In this document: one piece after another, positions 39,835 to 47,831 of the stretch
Numbering within the stretch: the stretch's first letter is position 1
Layout: each line of letters opens with the position of its first letter
Source of the DNA: JACVRM01 sp963809765
GTDB lineage: Bacteria > Actinomycetota > Thermoleophilia > Gaiellales > Gaiellaceae
Reading direction: 5' to 3'
Length of the DNA stretch: 64,000 bases
NCBI GenBank assembly: GCA_963809765.1
Contig: CAWEKT010000001.1
Span: 496,001-560,000, forward strand
The notes under the pieces: generated by a model
Seen by the model: only the letters and a program-made list of their open reading frames with translations
What the model was told of the DNA's origin: nothing
Database searches by the model: none
Translations under genes and position numbers: made by a program

Positions 39835-42258
39835 ATGCACCGACAGCTGCGCGCGAGCCTGATGCCGACGGCGTTGCCGTTCGTGCTGCTTGCCGTAGCC
39901 CTGATGGCACCGGGAGGGGCGCTGGCAGCGCCAGGCGCCGGCTCGCTCGAGGTGTGCGCGGCCACTGATCTCGGAGCTCTTGGCTCCCCGGTGCAGCTGA
40001 CGCTGAACGGCGGCGCGCCGTTCTCCGTCGCGGTGGGCAGGTGCACCGGCCCGCGCGCGGTGGCGCCGGGCGCCATCGAGGTGGCGCTGGCCTCGTCCGA
40101 CACGCCGTCTGGCGTCGTCGACGTGCGGCCGCTCGGGCGTCGCCTCGCGGTCGACCCCGCGGGCCGCAAGGTAGTCGCCGCAGTCCCGGGCGGCTCCTCC
40201 GCGTCGACGCGCACCATCGTCACCTTCTCGGCCGGCAGCGGCGGGCTCGGCGGCGCCGGCTCGGGACCGGCGCTCATGGAGGTCTGCGTCGCGGCGGCGA
40301 ACGGGCTCGCCGACCGGCCGTTCCAGCTCGCGCTCAACGGCGGCGTCAGCTTCACCATCGTCGGCGGCTCGTGCAGCGGCCCGCTCACGACCCGCCCCGG
40401 CTCGAACGCCGTGCGCCTGCTGCCGTCCTCGGTGGGGTACGCCATCGACGCCTCCGTCGAGCCGGCGGCGCGGATGGAGCGTCTCGACCTCGACGCCCAG
40501 ACGGTCACGGCCCAGGTCCCCGCCGGAGTCGATCTCGACGCACGCACCGTCGTCACCTTCGTCAACGCACCTCCTGGCGGTCCCACCGACCCCGGCCCGG
40601 GAACCGGTGAGCTGAAGGTGTGCAAGACGAGCTCCACGCCCCAGTTTCAGGGGCGGCCGTTCTCGTTCGCGCTCAACGGCGGCCCGGCGTTCAGCATCGA
40701 GGCGGGCGCACCCACGGCTCCGGTCTGCTCGCTGCCTGTCACGTTCACGCAGGGAACCCGCGTCCTCGTCGAGGAGCTGGCGATGACGAACGTCGTCGTC
40801 GCCGCGATCGCAGTGAGCGACGGCCGCGGAGCGGACATCGACCCCGGCGGACGCTCGGCCACGGCGGTCGTCGGCCCCGGGACGACCGTCGTCACGTTCG
40901 ACAACGAGCCTGCGCCGGTCCCGCAGCTCGGGTGGGTCGAGATCTGCAAGGACGCCGAGGGGCCGGACGTGGCCGGTCTCTTCGAGTTCGAGGTCTCGGC
41001 TCCGGGCTTCACCGCCGCCGCCTCCGCGTACGTCGGCCAGTGCACGGCGCCGCTCGAGGTACCCGCCGGCTACGTGACGATCGAAGAGCTGCCTCGCGCG
41101 GGGTTCGAGCTGTACACCATCGATGTCGAGCCGGCCGAGCGCCTCGTCGGAGCGAACCTCATCAACCGCACGCTGACCGTCGAGGTGCCGGTCGGCGACC
41201 CGTCGACCGAGACGCAGGTGCACTTCGTCAATCGCGCGATCCGCGGCCAGCTCAAGGTCTGCAAGGCCCTCGGCCCGGCGAGCACGACCCTCGCGGGCCG
41301 GACCTTCCTGTTCGACGTCACGCGGCACGCCGGCTCCGAGAGCCCAGGGCCGGTGGAGCGCGTCCGCGTCCAGGCGGCTTCGTCGACACAGTGCGTCGTC
41401 GCCGGCGCGTTCCCCGTCGGCGAGACCCTGGCTGTGGACGAGGTCTTCCTCGAAGACCTCGTGCCCTCCGACCCGGACCGGCCGCTGGCGCTCTCCGCCG
41501 AATTCGTCGAGGCCTCCGGGGAGGGAACGGTGACGATCGCTCCCGGCGTCAACTCGCTGACGGTGACCAACCGGGCAGTCGGCCTGCTCGAGATCTGCAA
41601 GCTGCCGGTCCCCGGGCTCACCGTGCAGCCCACCTTCCACTTCCGCATCGACGCCGGCGGCGTTCTCTCCGTACGCGCAGGCACCTGCACCTCGCCGCGC
41701 ACGGTGGCGGTCGGCGAGCACACGGTCGTCGAGATGGCCGACGCCGATTTCGAGCTCGACCCGAGCGCGGCGGGCGCGGGCATCGACGTCGTGCCGGGCG
41801 ACCGGCTCGTCGCCAGGAATCCCGGCCTGCGCGCCGTGACGGTGCTCGTCCCGTTCGGCGCCGAGGGCGAGACGCGGGTGGACTTCGCCAACCGCGTCAA
41901 GCAGGGCCAGGTCAAGGTCTGCAAGCAGGTCTCGCTCGGGTCCCAGGACGCGCTCGGCAGCTCCGGCTTCGACTTCGTGGTCACCGTCGGAGGCACCGAG
42001 CACCGGGTCGACGATCTCCTGCCCGGAGAGTGCTCGCTGCCGCTCCCGGCTGCGCCCGTCGTCCGAGGCGACGGCAGCGCTACGCCGGTCGTCGTGCGTG
42101 AGGACGGCGCGGGGCCTGCGGCAGCCTTCGAGGTGCTCGCGATCGCCTGCGGCGGCTGCCGCTCGCCGGTCACGTACGACCTGGAGGCCGGCGTGGTCGG
42201 CTTCGGGCTCCCGCCAGGCACCGCTACCGTGACGTACACGAACGCGATCCGGACCTAA
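39835..42258 (+). CDS. SCP5: intact secreted protein of seven CnaB-like modules
   Basis: 807 residues with no frame break, so it is the best reference for the family. Signal peptide (LPFVLLAVALMAPGGALAA) then modules near residues 38, 148, 260, 368, 473, 585 and 692. Openers are LEVCA, MEVCV, LKVCK, VEICK, LKVCK, LEICK and VKVCK. The first two are both module-1-like and replace the N-terminal domain of SCP3/4. They keep the Cys pair, but module 1 lacks the Lys, Glu and Asn, and module 2 lacks Lys and Glu; the other five are essentially complete. The ATG is preceded by gagagggagg. No sortase motif or membrane anchor is present. Confidence 0.85.
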   Translation: MHRQLRASLMPTALPFVLLAVALMAPGGALAAPGAGSLEVCAATDLGALGSPVQLTLNGGAPFSVAVGRCTGPRAVAPGAIEVALASSDTPSGVVDVRPLGRRLAVDPAGRKVVAAVPGGSSASTRTIVTFSAGSGGLGGAGSGPALMEVCVAAANGLADRPFQLALNGGVSFTIVGGSCSGPLTTRPGSNAVRLLPSSVGYAIDASVEPAARMERLDLDAQTVTAQVPAGVDLDARTVVTFVNAPPGGPTDPGPGTGELKVCKTSSTPQFQGRPFSFALNGGPAFSIEAGAPTAPVCSLPVTFTQGTRVLVEELAMTNVVVAAIAVSDGRGADIDPGGRSATAVVGPGTTVVTFDNEPAPVPQLGWVEICKDAEGPDVAGLFEFEVSAPGFTAAASAYVGQCTAPLEVPAGYVTIEELPRAGFELYTIDVEPAERLVGANLINRTLTVEVPVGDPSTETQVHFVNRAIRGQLKVCKALGPASTTLAGRTFLFDVTRHAGSESPGPVERVRVQAASSTQCVVAGAFPVGETLAVDEVFLEDLVPSDPDRPLALSAEFVEASGEGTVTIAPGVNSLTVTNRAVGLLEICKLPVPGLTVQPTFHFRIDAGGVLSVRAGTCTSPRTVAVGEHTVVEMADADFELDPSAAGAGIDVVPGDRLVARNPGLRAVTVLVPFGAEGETRVDFANRVKQGQVKVCKQVSLGSQDALGSSGFDFVVTVGGTEHRVDDLLPGECSLPLPAAPVVRGDGSATPVVVREDGAGPAAAFEVLAIACGGCRSPVTYDLEAGVVGFGLPPGTATVTYTNAIRT

Positions 42259-42306
42259 ACCTCCGTCCGGGTTGCAAAGCTGAGGCTCGGTCGGTAGAGT
42301 CGCGCC

Positions 42307-42389
42307 CGGCGGTTTCGCCGTGCCCGAAATCGGGAATCCGCTGACGGCGCTCGACGTTGAAGAGATGTAGATCGCCGTCGATGAGCGCC
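42307..42389 (+). ncRNA. Structured leader upstream of ribosomal protein L31 (candidate r-protein leader)
   Basis: Two adjacent small hairpins (CGGCG-gttt-CGCCG, 42307-42320; CCCGA-aa-TCGGG, 42323-42334) are followed by GACGGCG (42343-42349), which can pair with CGCCGTC (42373-42379). The overlapping GGCGCTC can instead pair with GAGCGCC (42383-42389). The two long pairings are mutually exclusive. Its position fits an autoregulatory L31 leader, a known class in actinobacteria, but I cannot verify a match to a specific family. Confidence 0.45.
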
Positions 42390-42482
42390 CTCTCCCCCGC
42401 AATTGCGCTCTCGACGGCGGTTCCCAACTCACACGGACGCAGGGCTCCACGGCCGCGTCGCGCCCACAGGAAGAGGAACGAC

Positions 42483-42698
42483 TTGAACACAGCACTTCAG
42501 CCCACGCTCACGCTCACGACGGTCACCTGCGCCGCCTGCGGCACGTCCTGGGAGCTCAGGACGACCGGCCTGGCAGCGTCCGTCGATGTCTGCGCCGCCT
42601 GTCATCCGGCGTACACCGGGGAGGAGCGGAGGCAGACACGGGGAAGCCGGGTCGAGCGCTTCGAGCGCCGGCGGCTCCTCGCGGAGGCGCACGCATGA
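42483..42698 (+). CDS. rpmE: Ribosomal protein bL31 (zinc-binding C+ type)
   Basis: A 71-residue protein of the large ribosomal subunit. The signature VTCAACGTSWELRT (CxxC zinc pair) and VCAACHPAYTGEERR with GSRVERFERR matches the L31 consensus (CHPFxTGK..GRVxRF). The TTG at 42483 is chosen because aagaggaac precedes it at a proper distance and the longer open frame from 42357 would run through the structured leader. The gene ends by sharing ATGA with the sigma factor start, so translation is probably coupled. This is not the usual rpmE neighbourhood; it may be a second copy. Confidence 0.8.
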   Translation: MNTALQPTLTLTTVTCAACGTSWELRTTGLAASVDVCAACHPAYTGEERRQTRGSRVERFERRRLLAEAHA

Positions 42699-43793
42699 CG
42701 ACGACGACGACGAAGGAGGAACACCAGATTTCTCAGCAGTACGAAACGATTGACCGGTTCCTGGAGGAGTCGGAGGAGCGCGGCACCGTCGCACAGGCGG
42801 AGCTGGAGGCGCTCGCCCTCGAGCACGACCTCGACGAGGCCGAGCTGGCCGAGCTTGCCCAGGAGCTCGAGGCTCGCGGTGTCGAGCGCACCGAGCCGGA
42901 GTCCGAGGACGAGCCCGCCGAGCGCGCAGTCGCCGGCCTCGACCTGAGCGTCGAGCCGAGCGGCACGACCGACTCGCTCCAGCTCTTCCTCAACGAGATC
43001 GGGCGGCACGAGCTGCTCACCGCGGCCGAGGAGGTCACGCTCGCCAAGCGCGTCGAGCGCGGCGACCTGGCCGCCAAGGAGCGCATGATCAACTCCAACC
43101 TGCGCCTCGTGGTGTCGGTGGCGAAGCGCTACCAGGGCCACGGCGTCCCCCTGCTCGACCTCGTGCAGGACGGCGTCATCGGCCTGAACCGCGCGGTCGA
43201 GAAGTTCGACTGGCGGCGCGGCTTCAAGTTCTCCACCTACGCGACGTGGTGGATTCGCCAGGCCGTGCAGCGGGCCGTCGCCAACCAGGCGCGGACGATC
43301 CGCGTGCCCGTGCACGTCCACGAGCGGCGCCAGAAGCTGGCCCGGGCCGGGCAGCGTCTGCAGATCGAGCTCGGGCGCAAGCCCAGCATGGAGGAGCTCG
43401 CGAACGCGACGGGTCTTCGGCTCGACCACGCCGAGGAGGCGCTCGAGGTCGCGGACGCGTCCGTCTCGCTCAACCAGGCAGTCGGCAGCGACGGGGACGG
43501 CGAGCTCGGCGAGCTGTTCGCCGACCAGACCGCGGTCGATCCCGAGGAGGAGGCGTCAGAGTCGATCCGCCGGCAGGCGGTTCGCGACATCGTCTCCCGG
43601 CTGCCCGAGCGTGAGCGCCGCGTCATCGAGCTGCGCTTCGGCCTCGCCGATGGCGAGCCGTGGGCGCTCGAGGCGATCGGCCGCGAGCTCGGCATCACGC
43701 GCGAGCGCGTGCGCCAGCTCGAGGCCACCGCGCTGCCGCAAGCTCGAACGCGCGCTCGCCGGCGAAGACGTCGAGCTCCTCGCGGCCGCGTAA
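42695..43793 (+). CDS. Sigma-70 family RNA polymerase sigma factor (primary-like, one frame break)
   Basis: About 366 residues. Region 1.2 (DSLQLFLNEIGRHELLTAAEEV), region 2 (NLRLVVSVAKRYQG, LLDLVQDGVIGLNRAVEKFD, FKFSTYATWWIRQAV), region 3 (RQKLARAG.., KPSMEELANATG) and region 4 (RERRVIELRFGL, ITRERVRQLE) are all present. This suggests a primary or group 2 sigma. It lacks a long region 1.1. An extra C near 43,738 shifts the last codons; the corrected tail reads ALRKLERALAGEDVELLAAA and stops at 43793. An intact sigma is expected, so this is probably an error. ATGA overlap with rpmE upstream. Confidence 0.9.
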
Positions 43794-43813
43794 CCACTCG
43801 GCCATGACGTCGT

Positions 43814-43837
43814 CCGGGCGTCCTGATGGACGCCCGG
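43814..43837 (+). terminator. Sigma factor gene terminator
   Basis: CCGGGCGTCC-tgat-GGACGCCCGG, a perfect 10-bp stem 20 bases after the corrected stop. Confidence 0.8.
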
Positions 43838-43853
43838 CCGGCGTCGGGGCCTC

Positions 43854-43984
43854 GCTCCATTCGAAGGGGGAGGGTTCCCCCTTCGAGCTACCCCCTTTGT
43901 CTTCATGGCGGAGCAGAACGGCCGTCTGAGTCAGACGCGACTTCGCGCGGGGTGGCTGCGGCGAGCAAGCTCGCCTCCGCCGAT
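43854..43984 (-). repeat. Dispersed compound repeat, copy B (inverted)
   Basis: Read on the minus strand it has the same order as copy A: stem GGCGAGC-tt-GCTCGCC (43960-43975), GCGCGAAGTCGCGTCTGACT, then CCCCCTTCGAATGGAGC near 43,855. Between the last two are about 45 partly conserved bases. Confidence 0.75.
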
Positions 43985-44031
43985 GGAGCGCGCCCACTGT
44001 GGCGGCTCGAGCGGAACAGGTCTCCTGGGAT

Positions 44032-44230
44032 GAGTTAGTGGCTGACAGCCACTAACTCGGTGCCGGGCGCGGCGCCAGGCGAGGTGAGCTAGTGGCTGAC
44101 AGCCACTAGCTCGATGTACAGCTGCGGTTCGGCCGCGCCGTCAAAGAGGCAGTTCGTGGCTCAGAGCCACGAAGTGGGCCGAACACGCCGGCGCTCCGAC
44201 GGAGCAGTTAGTGGCTGACAGCCACTAACT
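44032..44230. repeat. Array of four GTGGCT-type palindromes
   Basis: Elements at 44032-44058, 44086-44112, 44153-44173 and 44206-44230. The first is GAGTTAGTGGCTG-a-CAGCCACTAACTC. The second differs symmetrically (GAGCTAG/CTAGCTC), so both arms changed together. The 511 bases between the sigma gene and the glyoxalase gene otherwise hold only repeat copy B and a terminator. Array function unknown: operators or tandem terminators. Confidence 0.75.
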
Positions 44231-44304
44231 CGATGGTCCTGCCGGCGCGGAATGGCCCGCGCGCGGGCGGCGTTTGACCTGCGGACACCGGAGAAGGCGA
44301 GGCC

Positions 44305-45225
44305 ATGAAGCTCGAGGGCATCCACCACATCACCTGCATCACCGCCGACGCGCCGCGCAACGTCGACTTCTACGCGCGCGTGCTCGGCTTGCGGCTGGTC
44401 AAGAAGACGGTCAACCAGGACGACCCGACCGTCTACCACCTCTTCTACGCGGACGAGCAGGGCTCGGCCGGGGCTGACATCACGTTCTTCGAGTACCCAG
44501 GCGTCCCGCGTGGACGGGCGGGCGGCGGCATGGTGCACCGCGTCACCTGGCGGGTCGGATCCGAGCAGGCGCTCGACTTCTGGGCCGACCGCCTCGCAGC
44601 CGATGGTGTTGCCACGGAGCGGGTCGATGGCTCCCTCCGGTTCGCCGATCCCGAGGGTCTCGCACTCGAGCTCGCGGTCGTGGACACCGACGACGCGCCG
44701 CTCATGGCTGACCACCCGGAGGTGCCGGGAGAGCACGCCCTGCAGGGCTTCGACGGCGTTCGCGCGTACGCCTTCGAGCCGGCCGCGAGCGCGCGGTTCC
44801 TCGAGGACGCGCTCGGGTTCGAGCCGACGGGCGAGGCCACCTGGGAAGCGCGCGGCGCCGAGCGGGGCTCGGTCTACGCCTACGACGAGCCGCCCGCGCA
44901 GCGCGGGCTCGGGGGTGCCGGCACCGTCCATCACGTGGCCTGGTCGTCGCCGCTGGACGAGCACGAGCAGTGGCGTGATCGCGCTGCCCGGGGCGGCGCC
45001 TCGCCGACGCCCGTGATCGACCGGTTCTACTTCCGCTCGATCTACTTCCGCGAGCCGAGCGGGGTCCTGTTCGAGATCGCCACGCTCGGGCCCGGGTTCA
45101 CGGCCGACGAGCCGCTCGAGTCGCTCGGCGAGCGACTCTCGCTGCCGCCCGCCTACGAGCATCTGCGCGACCGGCTCGAGCCCGTGCTGACGCCCCTGCC
45201 GGACGTCGCCCGCGCCCGCCGGTGA
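44305..45225 (+). CDS. Glyoxalase/ring-cleaving dioxygenase family protein
   Basis: A 306-residue vicinal-oxygen-chelate protein with two paired betaalphabetabetabeta units. The first begins GIHHITCITADAPRNVDFYARVLGLRLVKKTVNQDDPT, the second has GTVHHVAWSS near residue 215 and ends with YFREPSGVLFEIAT near 255. His7-8, His near 215-216 and Glu near 262 are the expected metal ligands. This subgroup (MhqO/PcpA-like, often written ring-cleaving dioxygenase) acts in quinone or hydroquinone detoxification in characterised bacteria; the substrate here is inferred only at that level. The stop overlaps the GTG of the esterase gene, so they form an operon as in mhq systems. Confidence 0.88.
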   Translation: MKLEGIHHITCITADAPRNVDFYARVLGLRLVKKTVNQDDPTVYHLFYADEQGSAGADITFFEYPGVPRGRAGGGMVHRVTWRVGSEQALDFWADRLAADGVATERVDGSLRFADPEGLALELAVVDTDDAPLMADHPEVPGEHALQGFDGVRAYAFEPAASARFLEDALGFEPTGEATWEARGAERGSVYAYDEPPAQRGLGGAGTVHHVAWSSPLDEHEQWRDRAARGGASPTPVIDRFYFRSIYFREPSGVLFEIATLGPGFTADEPLESLGERLSLPPAYEHLRDRLEPVLTPLPDVARARR

Positions 45226-46047
45226 CCCTCGTCTCGCACCGTCGCGAGGCGGCCGGCGACCCGGAGGGCCTGCTCGTCCTCTTCCACGGCCGCGGCGCCG
45301 ACGAGCACGACCTCGCGCCGCTGCTCGACGTGCTCGACCCGGAGCGGCGGCTGCTGGGTGTGACGCCGCAGCGGGCCGCTGTCGCTGCCGCCCGGCGGAG
45401 CGCACTGGTACGCCGTCCGCGAGATCGGCTTTCCCGACGAGAAGACCTTCGCCGAGACCTACGAGACGGCCTCCCGCTGGCTCGACGACCTGGTCGCCGA
45501 CACCGGCGTCGGCGCGGAACGCACGGTCCTCGGAGGCTTCTCGCAGGGAGCTGTGATGACGTACGCGCTCGGGTTGGGCGCGGGCCGCCCGCGGCCCGCG
45601 TTCCTCGCCGCCTTCAGCGGCTTCATCCCGACCGTGCGCGGCTGGGAGCCGGAGCTGACGCCGCCGCTGCCGCGCGTGGCCATCGGCCATGGGGTCTATG
45701 ACCCGGTCATCGGGGTCGAGTGGGGCCGTGCCGCCCAGGCGACACTCGAGCAAGCCGGCGCCGATGTCCTCTACCGCGAGTATCCGCTCCCGCACGCGCT
45801 CGACCCGCGCTTCCTCGTCGAGGTCGGCGGTGCCGTCAGCCGGGTGCTCGAGCGGCGCCGCCCGGCCGTCTCCGTCGGCCGGCTAGGCCGACCGACGCTC
45901 GCGCTCGACGAGAGCGTGCCTCGCCGCCTCGTCGAACGGCGTCAGCTCGAAGGGCACGAGCTCCCGGATGCGAGTGGTCGCGTACGACCGTGGCGTTCCG
46001 GAGCCCCTCGACGAGCGGTCGTGCGACGCCGGCCTTCACGGGCGTGA
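45222..46047 (+). CDS. Phospholipase/carboxylesterase-family hydrolase (frame break)
   Basis: Alpha/beta hydrolase of the PF02230 type, partner of the glyoxalase gene as in mhqD-mhqO pairs. LLVLFHGRGADEHDL opens the fold; after a break near 45,373 (one extra C) TPQGPLSLPPGGAHWY, then GGFSQGAVMTYALG carries the catalytic Ser and PHALDPR the His. The frame that follows runs to 46047 antisense to the convergent SDR gene with an Arg-rich tail; the family normally ends after about 210 residues. A terminator hairpin and TAG at 45884 suggest the real end is there and a second extra base hides it. Start is a GTG overlapping the upstream stop. Confidence 0.82.
45874..45892. terminator. Bidirectional terminator hairpin
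   Basis: GTCGGCC-ggcta-GGCCGAC, a perfect 7-bp stem between convergent esterase and SDR genes. The loop contains the SDR stop codon. Confidence 0.65.
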
Positions 46048-46770
46048 CCAGGTGGAGCCAGTACGACGACAGCCGCGGTGTCAGGAACGGCACTTCGACG
46101 ATCAACGGGCGCTTGCCACGCAGGTGCGGCGATGCGCTCCATCATCTCGCGGTAGGTCATGACGTCCGGACCGCCGACGTCGAACGCACGCCCGTACGCC
46201 TCCTCGCGGCCGAGCACGCCCGCGAGGTAGCGGACGATGTCGGCGAGTGCGATCGGCTGCGTCTGCGACGTCACCCAGCGCGGGGTGACCATCCCGGGCA
46301 GCCGGTCGACGAGCGCCAGGATCGTCTCGAACGCGGCACTTCCCGCGCCGACGACCATCGCCGCCCTCAGGGTCGTGACCGGGCACGCGGCCCGGCGCGA
46401 GCGCGTTCCCGGTCTCGCGCCGGCTCCGAAGGTGATCCGAGAGATCCGGCGAGTCGTCGCCGAGGCCCCCGAGGTAGATGAGCTGGCGGGTGCCGCTCTG
46501 CGCCGCCGCGTCGCGCACGATCGCTGCGGCCCGCAGGTCGCGCTCGGCGTAGTCCGGCGAGCCGAGCGAGTGAACGAGGTAGTAGGCCGCGTCCGCTCCG
46601 TCGAGCGCGCCGGCCACAACGGCGGCGTCCGTCACGTCGCCGGTGACCCAGTCGACGCCGTCCTCCGCCCGCTGGGGCTGCCGCGACACCCCGACCACTT
46701 CGTGCCCGGAGAGTGCGGGCAGCAGCGCTCGCCCGATCGTCCCGGTGGCGCCGAAGACCGTGACCCTCAC
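45883..46770 (-). CDS. NAD(P)-binding atypical short-chain dehydrogenase (three frame breaks)
   Basis: About 295 residues after bridging. The GTG start leads into VTVFGATGTIGRALLPAL, the GxxGxxG nucleotide-binding loop of NmrA/NDUFA9-like atypical SDRs, followed by ADAAYYLVHSLGS and LIYLGGLGDDSPDLSDHLRSR. After frame changes the protein continues with TTLRAAMVVGAGSAAFE, PRWVTSQTQPIALADIVRYL and DVGGPDVMTYREMM, then ELVPFELTPFDEAARHALV and a stop at 45883. No canonical YxxxK pair is obvious, as often in this subgroup, so it may be a redox sensor or an assembly factor. It overlaps the upstream gene by GTGA. Confidence 0.78.
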
Positions 46771-47234
46771 GGCCCGCCCTCGGCGAGCAGCCTGCGGAAG
46801 TAGCGCCGGCTGACGGCAAGGTGAAGCCGTCGCTGGACGAGGCTGTACAGGACCCCGGTCCAGCGTGCGCCGCCGGGGCGCGCGGCCAGGCGCGGATGAA
46901 AGCCGGCGATCGCGGAGCGGAGCTCAAGCTCGGCCCCGCCGGTCTGGGTGAACGAGATGGATCCGCCCGGGCGCCTCGCCAGCGCCCCGCCGATGATCTC
47001 GTAGCGGCAGCGCACGCCGTCTGCGTCCACGTCGGTCACGGGCGCGGAGAAGCGGAGCAAGTCACTCCCGAACGCCCTGAGGGCGACTCCCGAGCCGCGG
47101 TCGGCCTGAGGGCGGACGAGACCGAACGTCAGGCCCACGACCGCGGTCCAGTAGGACTCGCCCAGCCGGCGCGCTCCCTCGGTGGACGCTTCCACGACGG
47201 GCCGGGGGAGACGGATGCGCTGCTCGGACTCCAC
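46767..47234 (-). CDS. Hypothetical protein translationally coupled to the SDR gene
   Basis: I do not recognise the family with certainty. From a tentative GTG the 155-residue chain reads QRIRLPRPVVEAS, then YWTAVVGLTFGLVRPQ, RCRYEIIGGALARRPGGS, RSAIAGFHPRLA and GVLYSLVQRRLHLAVSRRYFRRL. The pattern of a strand-rich core and an amphipathic C-terminal helix recalls DUF2867/START-like domains that are fused to atypical SDRs in some proteins, which would fit the GTGA overlap with the SDR gene. The upstream part of the open frame is low-complexity Arg-rich and antisense-like, so I do not include it. Confidence 0.6.
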   Translation of the reverse strand: MESEQRIRLPRPVVEASTEGARRLGESYWTAVVGLTFGLVRPQADRGSGVALRAFGSDLLRFSAPVTDVDADGVRCRYEIIGGALARRPGGSISFTQTGGAELELRSAIAGFHPRLAARPGGARWTGVLYSLVQRRLHLAVSRRYFRRLLAEGGP

Positions 47235-47293
47235 TGCGCCGTCGGGCGTCAGGGACTGCGTGGACGACCAGCCTGCGAGGGCGGCCGGGCGCC

Positions 47294-47812
47294 TCAACCG
47301 AAGCAAGTGTCGGTCCGGTAGACCTCGTAGGTCCGCTCGGGGAGCACCCAGCGCCACTGCCGGTTGACCGCGACGGCATGGAACGTGTGCACGGACTGGG
47401 CCTCGGCGCCGGTTGCGCCGTCGCGGAGCGTGACGCGCATGCGCACTGCCTTCGCGCGGGCCCTCGACCGCTGGCCGGGAACCAGGAAGCTGCGGTCGAC
47501 CACGGAGAGCACCCGCAGCGATGCCAGGCTCTGCAGCACCGGGTTCTGCAGCTCGCACTCGACGTACTCGCTGCGCGGAGCGACCCGCTTGTGGGCCGGG
47601 TGGAGCGACGTCCACGCCGTTCCGTACTGGTTGGCGATCACGTACGCGACGACGCGCTTCATGAACGCCTGCACCTTCTCGCTCGGTGGCGGCGGGCTCG
47701 CGGCGGGCGAGCCGGACGCGCCCGATCCGCCCCACCCGCCAAGTGCGACCGTCGTGGGCACGGCGACCGCCAGTGCGGCCACCAGGGCCAGATGACGTCG
47801 ACGAACGATCAA
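47294..47812 (-). CDS. Secreted hypothetical protein
   Basis: Signal peptide (LALVAALAVAVPTTVALGG) followed by a Ser/Pro/Gly linker (SGASGSPAASPPPPSE) and a 125-residue domain: VQAFMKRVVAYVIANQYGTAWTSLHPAHKRVAP, ECELQNPV, RMRVTLRD, RQWRWVLPERTYEVYRTDTCF. This resembles the NTF2-like lipoprotein domains common in actinobacteria (helix pair then curved sheet), but I base this only on the pattern. A Cys pair (YVECE, DTCF) could form a disulfide. Function unknown. Confidence 0.7.
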   Translation of the reverse strand: MIVRRRHLALVAALAVAVPTTVALGGWGGSGASGSPAASPPPPSEKVQAFMKRVVAYVIANQYGTAWTSLHPAHKRVAPRSEYVECELQNPVLQSLASLRVLSVVDRSFLVPGQRSRARAKAVRMRVTLRDGATGAEAQSVHTFHAVAVNRQWRWVLPERTYEVYRTDTCFG

Positions 47813-47831
47813 CCGCCTCCCGACCAGCAGC

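Noticed and set aside
29153..42258. LPXTG sortase anchor or C-terminal membrane span in SCP1-SCP5
   Set aside because: All five end in a strand with NxxxDD-like, PA or NxxRT residues; no hydrophobic tail or LPXTG is present.
42285..42340. tRNA-like GGTCGGTAGAG before the L31 gene
   Set aside because: No T-loop (GTTCGAATC) or acceptor stem; the region folds better as leader hairpins.
37825..42495. A 1,556-codon open frame on the minus strand opposite SCP4/SCP5
   Set aside because: It is antisense to clearly coding modules, is Arg/Val/Asp-rich, has no start signals and arises from GC-rich third positions.
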